64,000 bases of DNA from Microvelia longipes (taxonomy: Eukaryota > Arthropoda > Insecta > Hemiptera > Veliidae): the NCBI GenBank assembly GCA_018340805.1, contig JACMZG010001913.1:34958423-35022422 (forward strand), read 5' to 3'. Positions 10,365-22,489 of the stretch are shown in pieces (the stretch's first letter is position 1; every line of letters starts with the position of its first letter). A program made the position numbers and the translations under genes. Under the pieces are notes generated by a model. The model was given only the letters and a program-made list of their open reading frames with translations, ran no database searches and was not told the DNA's origin.

Positions 10365-10535
10365 GTTTTAAAAATAAATATGGAGCGTAAAGAATTAAAA
10401 TGTGCATAGAAATCAATTCCACAAATAATTAATACAATTTTTTTAATGATGTGTGGAAGATTAAAATAATGTTCCTTGTAAAATAAAAACTGAGGCCATG
10501 AAAAAATAATAAACTAATAACCATTGTTATAGAAA
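10365..10535. repeat. Dispersed repeat R1, copy B
   Basis: Aligns with 6480-6620, for example ACGTTTTAAAAATAAATATG, TGTGCATAGAAATC and TGTGTGGAAGATTAAAATAA. Like copy A it is followed by a long AT tract. Confidence 0.65.
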
Positions 10536-10570
10536 CAAATAATGGCAAAAAATATTTGCGACCTTTTAGT

Positions 10571-10722
10571 AATATATATATATATATTATTATCATATTA
10601 ACAATTATATATAATATGTATATTAATATATATATATTTTATATATATATAATATATATAATATATATAATATATATTAGTAATATATATATAATATAAT
10701 TATATATATATATATATACACA
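10571..10722. repeat. Interrupted (AT)n tract
   Basis: AT alternation broken by TATTAATATA and TTTTATA stretches. Confidence 0.9.
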
Positions 10723-10879
10723 TCTATTATTATATTAATATGAGAGGAAGATTCTCAATTTCCCTCGCTGTTTGTTATTATTAAGTTCTTATCTCTCTAC
10801 TGATTGTTATTAAACGGTATGAATATTTATTGAGCAAGTTAAATAAGTACACGCAATAATTAAAGTAATTAAGTAGTAA

Positions 10880-11460
10880 TTCTCTAAGTATAAGTTTGGT
10901 ATAAGTACTAAGACTAAGTGGGTAAAGTCTAAGTATGATCTATATAAGTACTAAGTATAAGTCGGTATAAGTACTAAGTATGAGTCTATATAAGTACTAG
11001 TATAAGTCGGTATAATACTAGTTAAAGTCGTTGATACGGGCACAGTACTAAGTATGAGTCTATATAAGTATAATCAATTCGGTATAAGAGCTAAAGTATG
11101 AGTTCTTATAATACTACGTATAATGTCGGTATTAGTAATAAGTATGATCTATAAGTAATATAAGTATAATCAGTTATATTTAAACGTTAATGTACTTTTT
11201 AAAGTATGAAATTCATAAGATAAATCACAATAGTACAGCACTTTCAGTATTTAAAAGTCGGTATAAGTCATAAAGAAAAGAGTACAATAATAAGATAAAA
11301 TCAAGTATTAAATTGCCGACTACGGCACCAGTACTAAGTATGAGTCTTCATAAGTAAACTAAGATAAGAGATCGTATATACTAAGTATGAGTCTATATAA
11401 ATACCGTCTTGTGAAGAAGTCGGTAATACAGTATCTAAGTATGAGTCTTAAGTATGGGAA
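10880..11460. repeat. Degenerate minisatellite, about 44-46-bp unit
   Basis: The core is AAGTATAAGTCGGTATAAGT then ACTAAGTATGAGTCTATAT. Early copies (10905-11100) are regular. Later copies carry many single-base insertions and deletions. Confidence 0.85.
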
Positions 11461-13639
11461 AAGTTTAACCATATGAGAATGGCTAAAGTAAAGTAGTAAG
11501 GTGAAAATTGGTATAATAGGTAGGGTCTTAACAATTATTTAATTATTTTAGAATAAGTCTGTACTTAGTAAATAATATTAAAAAAATCCTTAAATAAAAT
11601 AATTAAAGCTTTGGTTTCCTAAAATTAAATCAACAATACTTAAATATAAGATAGTAATAGGCAAAATAAGTTGTTATAATAATAAATAAATAAATTTTAA
11701 CGTAAAGATAATACTTTAGCATTAAAAAAGTTAAAGTTATTCGTATTAAGAGTAGTTAAGTTAAAAAAACTATGGAATAAATTTACGAAATACCATAATT
11801 CAAGGTAAAATAAGTATAAATCGTAATAAGAAGTAGTTAAGTTAAAAATAAAATTTGTGCAATAAATAATTTGAGTAAATAGTAATATAATAGAGTAGTA
11901 GGGTGTAGGTTGTGTTTTAGATTTTTAAGTTAAAAATAATTTATTTAATTTTATTTTATTAGCAAAGTATTTTATTCGTAATTAAAGGTCAAAAATATGA
12001 TTTACTCAATATGTGATATAAAAAGTAAAGTTAAGTTATTGTTGGGTTAGAGTAGATCAAATTAAAAGAATGCAATTTTTGGTATTTTGATAATAACAAA
12101 GTGACATGTGAAACGAGACTTATGTAATTGAGTGAGAGGTAAAAAAAAAATAAGTCTGCTGATACTAGACGTGGACTCTATAGCAGTAAAGAAACAAAGA
12201 ATATATTTATATTTGGAAAGAATCAGTGTTGGCAACTCTAAACTTATAGTGTAGTTAGTAAAGTGATGGTAAATGAGTGCTGGTTAAAATATGAGATGTT
12301 ATAGACTCAGAAATGTTAAACTTAAAATGTGTAAAAAACAATTTATTAAAACTATGTTTGGATCTGTTGTATGGTCGATGTACATATAAGGAATTTTTTC
12401 GGTAAGGTGTATGTAGTTAAGTTAATTTAATTTATAATATTAGTTAAGTAGTCTGATAGGTTAAGTCTCGTAATTCTTATAGTCAGTAAATAAGTTGAGG
12501 TAATAAAATTGTTTATAATTTTTATAGTCTTAATAAGTCTGTATTTGGTTTTTTATATTTGTTTATAATTTTTTATATAGACTTTTAGTTTACGTAGTAA
12601 AAGATCGAGAATTATAATTGTAATTTTACATTCATACGTAGCTAAAGTAAAACGTCGCGGTTAATTCGTAATTTCTATAGTAGTATAAAAGTCGCGATTA
12701 ATTTGTAATTTTATAGTAGTCACAGTAAGAGTTGAGGTTAAAAAAAATATGTAATATTATAGTAGTAAGTAAGTTGAGGTTATAATTGGTAATTAATAGA
12801 GTTAAGGTAGCTTTTAGTACTAGTTATATCTAATAGACAAGTAAAATTAAGTAAATAACCTCTTTGGATCATGTCGAGATGATACAATATGTAGACTGAG
12901 TAAATAATATGAGATATAAAGGTTTATTACGATATCTCAAGCAATCTGCTGGTTGGTAGAAGAGAAAGTAAAATTATTGTATATTTGAAGTTAGGTTAAT
13001 ATGTATAATGAGGAATGTAAGTTATAAACTTTTTGTTAATAGCGTGGTTTGTTGAGAGTAAGTAAAATTTGTAATAGCGTAGAAATAAAAAAATGTTAGT
13101 AATAGGCCAGGATTAGTTTTTTTAAAGTACTGGGTAGAAATAAAAATATCTAATAAAGAGTAGTGAGTAAAAGAAGACAATAAGTTGTTTGTACAGTGGT
13201 AAGTAATAATAAAATTAAATAAAAGGAGAAAATTAATGTTAATCCTTTGTTTGTTAAGTAATAAGTTAGTAGTAGGCTTAGTAGCATAACATGTTCAACT
13301 TCAAGTAAATATTTCGTAGCGCATTAAGTAAAATTATAGTAAATATATAGTTAATAATAAATGAAAATAAATTAATAAAATGAAAAAGTACAAGTTAGGG
13401 TTAATTATTTGTAACACGTAAGATAAGATAAGTTAAGGTTGACAGTATTATTAAGTATAAACTTAAATTGTAGATAAATAGTTCTTATTACAGTTAAAAT
13501 GTTCAAAAATATATTTTAAAATAAAATATAAAACGTTGTGATAAGCCGTTAGTATTGTTCTTAGTCAATAAATGTACATTACTTGTAGTGAGGTAAATAG
13601 AACTTAAAGCAAGTTCAATATTTGTTGCATCTAGTTAGA
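11461..13639. other. Low-complexity AT-rich DNA, decayed tandem sequence
   Basis: Words such as AGTTAAGTTAAA, AGTAGTAAGT and TTATAGTAGT recur without a stable period. A clearer patch at about 12650-12790 repeats TAATTTxTATAGTAGT with GTCGCG or GTTGAGG. No gene is seen. Confidence 0.6.
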
Positions 13640-15780
13640 CAATACGTATGTATAGTAGTTAATCTATACGTTCGTAATGAAGTTAATCAATAAGCTTATA
13701 TTGTAGTTTATCAATACGATTGTACTGCAGTTAGTTAAAACGTTTGTATTGTAGTTAGTCAGTACGTATGTATAGTAGTTAATCAATACGTTCGTAATGT
13801 ATTTAGTCAATACGTTTGTAATGTAGTAAGTCAATACGTTTGTATTGTAGTTAGTCAATACGTTTGTATTGTAGTTAGTCAAATACAGTATGTATGTAGT
13901 TAAGGTCAATATGTTTGTATTGTAGTTAAGCTATACGTTTTGTAATGTAATTAGTCAATACGTTTGTATTGTAGTTAGTCAATACGTTTGTAATGTAGTT
14001 ATCAATTCGTTTGTATTGTAGTAGTTAATGTACATTTGTTTGTAGTTTATGAAATAATTAGTCAATAAGTGTACAATTACGTTTGTATTGTAGTTAGTTC
14101 AAACAATGTAATTGTCAAAAACATTTGTATTTGTAGTTAAACAATACGTAAATAATGTAGTTAGTCAATACGTGATTGTGTTAGTCAATACGTTTGTATT
14201 GTAGTTAGTCATACGTTTGTATTGAGTTAGGTCAATACGTTTGTAATGTAGTTAGTAATACGTTTTGTATTGTAGTAGTAAAACATTTGTATTGTAGTTA
14301 AGCAATACGTAAATAATGTAATTAGTCTATACGTTTGTATTGTAGTAGTCAATACGTTTGTATGTAGTTAAGCTATACGTTTGTAATGTAGTTAGTCAAA
14401 ACATTTTAGTATATTTTTGTAGTCAATGCAATATTGTAGTCAAGCAATACATTTGTAAGTAGTTAAGCAATACGTAAGTAATGTAGTTAGTCAATACGTT
14501 TGTAATGTAGTTAGTCAATACATTTGTATTATAGTTAAGCAATACGTTTGTAATGTAGTAAGTCAATATGTATGTATTCTAGTTAGTTAATACGTTTGTA
14601 ATGTAGTTAGTCAATACGTTTGTATTGTAGCTAAGCAATACGTTTGTATAGTACTTAATCAATACGTTTGTTTTGTAGGTAAGCGATACGCTTTAATTTT
14701 AGTTAATTAATACGTTTGTATTTTAGTTATTCCATACGTTTTTATAGTAGTAAGCCAATACGTTGGTATAGTAGAAAAGCAATAAGTTTGTAATGTAGTT
14801 AGCCAATACCTTTGTATTGTAGTTTGGTCAATACGGTTTTGTAATGCTAGTTAGTCCAATTAGCTTTTGGTATTGCAGGTTAGGTGAATATGTTTGTATT
14901 GTAGTTAGCCAATACATTTGTATTGTAGTTAGTCAATTGTTTTGTATTGTAGTTTTGGTCAATACGTATTGTATGTAGTTAGGTCAATACTTTTGTAATG
15001 TAGTTAGTCAATACTTTTGTAATGCAGTTAGTGAATATGTTTGTATTGTATTCAGCCAATACATTTGTATTGTAGTTATCCAATTGTTTTTGTTATTGTA
15101 GGTTGGTCAATACGTTTGTAATGTAGTTAGTCAATACTTTTGTATTGCAGGTCAGTTGGAATATGTTTGGTATTTAGTAGCCAATACATTTTATTGTAGT
15201 AGTCATTGTTTTGTATTGTAGGTTAGTCAATACGTTTGTAATGTAGTTAGTCAATACTTTTGTAATGTAGTGTTAGCAATACTTTTTGTTATTGCAGTTA
15301 CGTGAATACTGTTTGTATTGTAGTTAGCCAATTACATTTGTATTGTACGGTTAGTCAATTTGTTTTTGTATTGTAGGTAGTCAATACGTTTGTAATGAGT
15401 TCGTCACTCTTGTTGTATGCAGTTGTGAATAATGTTTGCTTATTGTAGTTAGCAATACATTTGTATTCGTAGTTAGTCATGTTTTGTATTGTAGTTGGTC
15501 AATACGTTTTAGTGTTAGTAGTCAATACTTTTGTATGTGCAGTTAGTGGAATACTTTTGTATTGCAGTAGTCAATACTTTTGTATTGCAGTTAGTGAATA
15601 TGTTTGTATTGTAGTTAGTTAATACGTTTGTATTGTAGTTAGTCAATTGTTTTGTATTGTAGTTAGTCAATAGTTTTGTATTTCAGTTAGCCAATACGTT
15701 CGTATTGTAGTTGGTTAATACGTTTGTATGTTTGTATTGTAGTTAGTTAATAAGTTTGTATTGTAGTCAGTCAATACGTG
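13640..15780. repeat. Minisatellite, about 23-24-bp unit, 2.1 kb
   Basis: The unit is TAGTCAATACGTTTGTATTG followed by TAGT. Around 90 copies with point variants (ATGTAG, TTTTGTATTGCAG, AAGCAATACG). Copies in 14820-15560 show frequent 1-bp indels, more than the flanking parts. Frames read through it as repeated TNVLTNYN and are not genes. Confidence 0.95.
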
Positions 15781-15782
15781 TT

Positions 15783-16015
15783 TTTATAATGTGAGTCGTA
15801 AATAATGTGAGTTGTAAATAATGTAAGTGGTAAATAATGTGAGTGGTTAATAATGTGATTTGTAAATAATGTGAGGTATTGGTACAGTGTAATGAAGTAG
15901 TAAGTAAGTGGGTTGTAATTAATGGTGAGTGTAAGTATGGATTGTAAATTATGTGAGTTGTAAGTAATGTGAGTTGTAAGTAATGTAAGTTGTAAATAAT
16001 ATGAGTTAAACAAAA
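15783..16015. repeat. Minisatellite, about 16-bp unit
   Basis: The unit is GTGAGTTGTAAATAAT. It directly abuts the 23-bp array, and the two share no sequence. Confidence 0.9.
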
Positions 16016-16019
16016 CAAG

Positions 16020-16455
16020 TATGTAGAATAACAAGTAGAGTTGATGAAAAACTTTGGCGTATAAATTATTTTAATCTTTGGTAGAAAACTTAAAGTTGCT
16101 ACTAAAATTATCTTCTTAATATTTATCTTAAATTAGTTAATTCTTAAATTACAAACAATAATATAAAAAGGTCTTGATTAAAACAAAAACTTAAATTGTA
16201 ATTATTAGCTAAATTTGGTCAAGTCCTATACACAAGGTAACATATTACCTCCGTATTACAGTAGTCTTGTTAAAACCTTAAAAGTATATCTTTATCTAAT
16301 AAACTAATTCTAAACATTAAATATAAATTACATCATATCAGTCGGTGAAATGTGGTTTTCGTTTAGTTTCTAATAAAAACAAAATTAAATTATAAAAAGA
16401 AAATTTAAGGGTTTCAATTTATATACATTATTGTATTAAAAAAAATATTTGGCTT
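16020..16455. other. AT-rich spacer between arrays, no feature seen
   Basis: Non-repetitive AT-rich sequence. No coding or RNA signal. Confidence 0.5.
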
Positions 16456-16457
16456 GA

Positions 16458-19400
16458 TTCGCAAAGTAAACATCAGTGAGGTAAAAATACATTTAGTTAG
16501 TAGAGGTTGTTTGTAAAGTTAACATCAGTGAGATAAAATAAACAAAGTTGGTAAAAGTTGTTTGTAAAGTAAACATCAGTGAGGTAAAAAATACATTTAG
16601 TTGGTAAAAGTTGTTTGTAAAGTAAACATCAGTGAGGTAAAAAATACATTTACTTGGTAGAGGTTGTTTGATAAAGATTAACATCAGTGCAGTGGATAAC
16701 AATAAACATTGTTGGTAAGATGTTGGTAAAGTGAACATCGGTGGGATAAAATAAACATTGTTGGTAAAAGTAGTTTGTAAAGTAAACATCAGAGAAGTCA
16801 GAAATACAGTTAGTTGGTAGAGGTTGATTGTAAAGTAAACATCAGTGAGGTTAAAAAACATATTTAGTATAAGTTGTTTGTAAAATAAACATCAGTGAGG
16901 TTAAAAATACATTTAGTTGTAGTGTTTGTTGTAAAGTAACATCAGTGAGGTAAAAAATACAGCTAGTTGGTAGAGGTTGTTTATAAAGTAAACATCAGTG
17001 AAGTAAAAATACATTTAGTTTGTAGAGGTTGTTTGTAAAGTAAACATCAGTGAGGTAAAAATACATTCAGTTGGTAGAGGTTGTTTGTAAAGAACAAAAA
17101 TCAGTGAAGGTAAATAAACATTTAGGTTGGATAGAGGTTGTTCTGATAAAAGTAAACATCAGTGAGATAAAATAAACGTTGTTGGTAAAAGTTGTTTGTA
17201 AAGTAAACATCAGAGAAGTCAGACACATTTAGGTGGTAGAGGTTTGTTTGTGAAAGTTAAAAATCAGTGATGGTAAATTAAACATTCTACGTTAGGATGG
17301 ATTTGTTTGTAAAGTAAAAATCAAGTGAGGTAAAATAAACATTTAGTTGGTAGAGATTGTTTGTAAAGTAAAAATCAGTAGGTAAAAAATAAACATTTAG
17401 TTGGTAGAGGTTGTTTGTGAAGTAAAAATCAGTGGGTAAATAAACATTTCAGTTGGTAGAGAGATTGTTATGTAAAGCTGAAAAATCAGTGAAGGTAAAA
17501 ATAAACATTTAGTTGGTAAGGTTGTTTGCTAAAGTAAAATCAAGATGAAGGTTAAAAATACAATTTTTGTAGAGATTTGTTTGTAAAGTAAAATCAGTAG
17601 AAGTCAGAAACACATTTAGGTTGGTAGAGGTTGTGTGTAAATAAAATCAGTTGAGATAAAATAAACATATTAAGTTGGGTAGAGGTGTTTGTAAAGATTA
17701 AAAATTCAGTTGAGGTTAAAAATACATTTAGTTGGTAGTGTTTGTTTGTAAAGTAAAAAATCAGTGAGCTAAAATAAACATTTTGTTGGATAGAGGTATG
17801 TTTGTAAAGTAAAACATCAGTGAGGTAAAATACATTTTAGTTGGGAGAGATGGTTTTGTAAAGTAAAAATCAGTGAGGTAAAATAAACATTTAGGTTGGT
17901 AGTGTTGTTGTAAAGTAAACAATGAGTGAGGTAAAACAAATACAGTTTGTTGTGAAGAGTTGTTGTAAAGTAAAATATAAGGGGGATAAAAAAATTCATT
18001 TTGTTTGTAAAGTTGTTATGTAAGTACAACACAATGAGGTGGTTAAAATATATCTAGATTGTAGATGTTGTTTTTAAAGTAAACATGAGTGAGAGATAAA
18101 ATACATTATAGTTTGTAAGGATGTTTTTGTAAAGTAAACGATGAGTGAAGGTAAAATACATTTAGTGGTAGAGGTTGTTTGGTAAAGTAAAAATCGTGGA
18201 GGTAAAATAAACATTAGTTGGTAGAGGTTGTTTGTAAAGGTTAAAAATCAGATAGGTAAAATACATTTAGTTAGGTAGAGGTTGTATTGATAAAAGTAAA
18301 AATCAGTGAGGTAAAAATAACAATTAGTTGGTTAGAGATTGTTTGTAAAGTAAAAATCAGTAGATGTCAGAAACACGTTTAGTTCGAGTAGAGGTTCGTT
18401 ATGTAAGTAAAAAATCAAGTGAAGGATAAAATAAACATATTAGTGGTGTAGAGGTTGTTATTGATAAAGTTACAATCAGTGAGGTAAACTTAAAACATTT
18501 AGTGTGTAGAGGATGTTTGTAAAGATAAAAATCAGATGAAAGAGTAAAAAAATAAACATTTAGTTGGTACGAGATTGTTGTAAAGTACAAATCAGTTAGA
18601 AGTCAGGAAACACCATTTAGTGGTAGAGTATGGTATGTAAGTAACAAATCAAAGTGAGTAAATAAACATATATAGATTAGGATAAAGAGAAGATATAGAT
18701 ATATGATAAAAGATAAAATCAAGTTGAGGTAAAAAATAAACAATAAAAAAAATTCGTTAAAGGAAATAGAGAAAATTGTTATAAATAGTAAAAATCAAGA
18801 ATGGTAATAAACATTTAGATTGGTAGAGGTTGTTTGTAAGTCAAAATCCGTTGAGAGGTAAAAATACATTTAGTTGGTAGAGATTGTTTGTAAAGTAAAA
18901 ATCAGTGAGGTAAAAATATATTTAGTTGGTAGATGTTGTTTGTAAAGTAAACATGAGTGAGGTAAAAAATACAGTTGTTGGAAGAGGTTGTTAGTAAAGT
19001 AAATATAAGGAAGGTAAAAAATTCATTTTGTTTGTAAAAGTTGTTTGTAAAGTAAACATCAGTGAGGTAAAATATCCTAAGTTGGTAGATGTTGTTTGTT
19101 AAAGTAACATGAGTGAGGTAAAATACATTTAGTTGTAGAGGTTGTTTGTAAAAGTAAACATCAAGTGAGTAAAATACATTTTAGTTGGTAGAGGTTGTTT
19201 GTAAAGTAAAAATCAGTGAGTAAAAAAACATTTAGTTGGTAGAGGTTGTTTGTAAAGTAAAAATCAGTGAGGTAAAATAAACGTTGTTGGTAAAAGTTGT
19301 TGTAAAGTAAAACAGTGAAGGTAAAAATACAGTTGTAGAAGATTTTTTGTAAAGTAAAAATCAGTAGATGTCAGAACACATTTATTTGTAAGGTTGTTTG

Positions 19401-19955
19401 TAAAGTAAAAATCAGTGAGGTAAATAAACATTTAGTTGGTAGAGGTTGTTTGTAAAGTAAAAATCAGTGAGGTAAAAATACATTTAGTTGGTAGAGATTG
19501 TTTGTAAAGTAAAAATCAGTGAGGTAAAATAAACATTTAGTTGGTAGAGGTGTTTGTAAAGTAAAAATCAGTGAGTAAATACATTAGTTGGTAAGATTGT
19601 TTGTAAAGTAAAATCAAGTGAGGTAAAATATTTTAGTTGGTAGATGTTGTTTGTAAAGTAAAACATGAGTGAGGTAAAATACAGTTGTTGGAAGAGGTTG
19701 TTAGTAAAGTAAATAAGGGAGGTAAAAAATTCATTTTGTTTGTAAAAGTTGTTTGTAAAGTAAACATCAGTGAGGTTAAAAATATATCTAGTTGGTAGAT
19801 GTTGTTTGTAAAGTAAACATGAGTGAGGTAAAATTTAGTTGGTAGAGGTTGTTGTAAAGTAACATGAGTGAGGTAAAAATACATTTAGTTGGTAGAGGTT
19901 GTTTGTAAAGTAAAATCAGTGAGGTAAAATAAACATTTGTTGGTAGAGGTTGTTT
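16458..19955. repeat. Minisatellite, about 54-bp unit, 3.5 kb
   Basis: The unit runs GTTGGTAGAGGTTGTTTGTA, AAGTAAAAATCAGTGAGGTA, AAATAAACATTTA. About 65 copies. Sub-families differ at AAACATCAGTG versus AAAAATCAGTG and at a GAAGTCAGAAACAC variant. Some multi-unit blocks recur, e.g. the TTCATTTTGTTTGTAAA unit at 19020 and 19730. The stretch 17090-18830 is full of small indels while 18830-19955 is nearly regular. Because the unit is a multiple of three, long reverse frames appear; they are not proteins. Confidence 0.97.
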
Positions 19956-20211
19956 GTAGTAAATCCATTTAGTCTTTTAGTATCTAAAGTTTGTTTGTAG
20001 GCTTTAATGAGTTTTAAAATATGTTTTAGTTAAAATAAAATGTGTTTGTAGGCTTTAATTAGTTTTAAAATATGTTTTAGTTAAAATAAATTTCGTTTGT
20101 AGACTTTAGTTTAAAAAGCATCTTTAAGTTAAAATAAAATTAGTTTGTAGGCTTTCGTTTAAAATGTATTATTAGTTAAAATTAAGTTAGGTTGCAGGCT
20201 TAAGTTTAAAT
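19956..20211. repeat. Minisatellite, about 50-bp unit, 4-5 copies
   Basis: The unit is GTTTGTAGGCTTTAATTAGT then TTTAAAATATGTTTTAGTTA plus AAATAAA. It continues on the far side of the inserted GC-rich segment (21712-21900) in more diverged form. Confidence 0.9.
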
Positions 20212-20457
20212 ACGGGCCTTCGGCCCGTAGCCGCTACGCGGCCTCGGCGCTTCGCGCCTCGTCCGCTCCACGGCGTCGGCCCACCGGGCCGCTCGCGGCC
20301 GGGGTCCTCCCTGTGGCCGCTTCGCGGCCACATTGTTGTTGGTTTGTATTATGTGTTGTTCTTGTTACATGGCATTTTGCCATGTATCTAGCGATTTCAC
20401 AGCCTTTCCACACAGGCCCGCTTCGCGGGCCTGAGAGGCTTTCTCACAAATTTGATT
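20210..20457. repeat. Cluster of GC-rich hairpins
   Basis: In order: TACGGGC-CTTCG-GCCCGTA; GCCGC-TAC-GCGGC; GGCGC-TTC-GCGCC; GGCCGC-TC-GCGGCC; GTGGCCGC-TTC-GCGGCCAC; ACATGGCA-TTT-TGCCATGT; and AGGCCCGC-TTC-GCGGGCCT, the last inside an outer AGCCT/AGGCT stem. The first stem closes with a C(TTCG)G tetraloop; several others have a TTC loop. The stems differ in sequence, so this is repeated structure rather than a repeated sequence. Confidence 0.9.
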
Positions 20458-21522
20458 TTGCTAATTGAGATTTTATTCATACTCTATTATTAATAGAGTA
20501 TTATTAATATTAAAATTAAGAAGCATTATTGTGCCGGCAATCGCGCAACAATCGTCACGGAATTCATTCTAGCTACACAAATTTAAAAGTCAGACAGCTT
20601 TAACTTCACAGAGTTTTATTGGTATAAGTATCGATACGAAGAAGAACAACTGTAACAAAAACGTCCCGTTTTCGCGAACAATAATCGAACAAGAACCCGT
20701 AAAACCCATTTGAACCCTGGTTAGAACCCGTAAAGAATATTTTACCGTCTAAACTAATAAATCTTGAAACGAATCAAAAACTAGAATAAAATACGTCAAA
20801 CATAATTCTTTCCTGACAGTGTTGTCCAAAACAAAAACATTACAAAAAAAAAAAACAAATATAGATAAAAAAAACCTAGCGCGGCCGCGCAATTATAAAC
20901 AAAAATATTCATGATTTTAGTTTTTAAATAAAAATGCCGTTTCCGTCACTTAAGATTGCCTGACTGAGCTGAAACCGGTCGCAATCGTTTTAGAATAACT
21001 TCGACCATATAAAGACTACTTCGAGGTTCTTCCGCTTTACGGCTGCTTAGCTCGGCGTGGTTTAGTGAAGCCATTTTTGTCCTGTCTCTTCGGACAGTAG
21101 GCTTACCAGGATGGAGCAAGAGGTAGAGGCCCCTCTTTTATACCATATCACCACCCTCTAACACTACTGGAACCCAACAGATATCGTACGAGTCTTGACC
21201 TAGACGTATACATATATACAAGATTATATATATATGTATACAGTTTGCGCCATTGTGATGATTCGATTGAGCTGAAATTGGTCTTAATCGACTCAGCTAG
21301 CCGTCTACTTTAACACGAAATACCTTGTTTTAAAGCCATTTCAAGTTTCAAAAAAATTTTTTTTTCAAGACGTCATAACTTTGGTTGATGACGTCATAAT
21401 GTTTTATAAACAATAGGCCTCGTAACCTCCTCGACATCTCGCGATTTGCAAAGTTTCGTTTCAATTTGAGAACGCTTCGAGAGTTATCGTTCGCCATACG
21501 AAAGGGTAGAAACTCTTACTAC

Positions 21523-21572
<50 letters not shown>

Positions 21573-21711
21573 TTATAACTTTTTTCCGGACATTTTTTTG
21601 TTATCAGGAAGTCAATAGGAACCGATTCCGCTCACTCCCACCCTCAACTTCCGTCATCCGAACAACCTCATAAGCGTCATATTCATAATGAAAATTCGCT
21701 AAAAGTATTTT
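20212..21711. mobile_element. GC-rich, hairpin-studded inserted segment (candidate mobile element)
   Basis: A 1.5-kb segment interrupts the 50-bp tandem array and is flanked by the identical 11-mer TAAGTTTAAAT (20201-20211 and 21712-21722). Its first 245 bp are GC-rich with a chain of hairpins. The rest includes a 12-bp palindrome GCGCGGCCGCGC (about 20879-20890) and a 26-bp imperfect direct repeat starting GA(C/T)TGAGCTGAAA (20962-20987 and 21265-21290). It also has a palindrome GTATACATATATA/TATATATATATGTATAC (about 21207-21242), a pair of GACGTCATAA words (about 21368 and 21392) and an AT tract (21522-21572). No ORF over 60 codons. The 11-mer could be a target-site duplication or reflect the related tandem units on both sides. 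Confidence 0.55.
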
Positions 21712-21722
21712 TAAGTTTAAAT

Positions 21723-22489
21723 AAAGTTTGTTTGTATGCTTAATTTTATAAATTATGTCAAAATTGAACTAATTAGTAGGTTTTAGTCAATATAGTATCT
21801 TTGAGTTAAAATAAATTTAGTGAAGTAAAGCTTTTACTTTGCAAAGTACTAAAAGTTAAAATATAGTAAGTTTATATAGCTTTAGTTTCAAAGTATCTGA
21901 TGTTTCTTAAAGTCGAGATTAAAATTTGATTAACATCTTTAATTTTACAATAAATGCAGTTTTCGTCTTTTCAGTTTGTAAAACAATTATTTCTATGTCG
22001 AAAACAATAATAGTTTGTGTTGTATAAGGAATTAACTAATAAGATGGACGGACAAATGTGATTCATATTAACTTCATTACATTCGTACTTTACCGTCTGT
22101 ATTTCCGCACCCTGAAAACTTAAATTAATAAAGAATCTAACTAATTGTAACTTATTACCTAAAAAAATTCATTGTAAATTATTAACTTAAATATTCCCTG
22201 AGATATCTTAACATTAATTTTGTTTTATAATTATTAATAATAGATCTATATTTAAACTTAATATATTAAGTCATTGTCGTTGTCAAAAGCAAAATTCAAA
22301 CGTCGTCAGTAGTCATTTAAAAATGATGACATATTCATTATAACTCTTTGATTATTTTCAAAGTTTATAAACCGCTAAAGATTTCAATAAAAATTATATA
22401 TATTAAGTGTATACGATATTTGCACGATTCTAAGTTTTATTCATTAAAATGTCAGAATAAGTAAACATGAAGTAAGTAGTAAGTATAAG
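21723..22489. other. AT-rich spacer, diverged tandem units then unique sequence
   Basis: 21723-21900 keeps traces of the 50-bp unit (TTTGTATGCTTAA, GTTAAAATA). After that nothing is recognised. Confidence 0.5.

Noticed and set aside
13664..13909. 81-codon minus-strand frame with TNVLTNYN repeats
   Set aside because: Read-through of the 23-24-bp minisatellite. Other unit variants break the frame at once.
16493..16861. 122-codon minus-strand frame
   Set aside because: It is a translation of the 54-bp tandem unit (a multiple of three). The repeated LTSLMFTLQTT reading has no independent coding evidence. The same applies to 17817-18032, 18399-18590 and 19633-19884.
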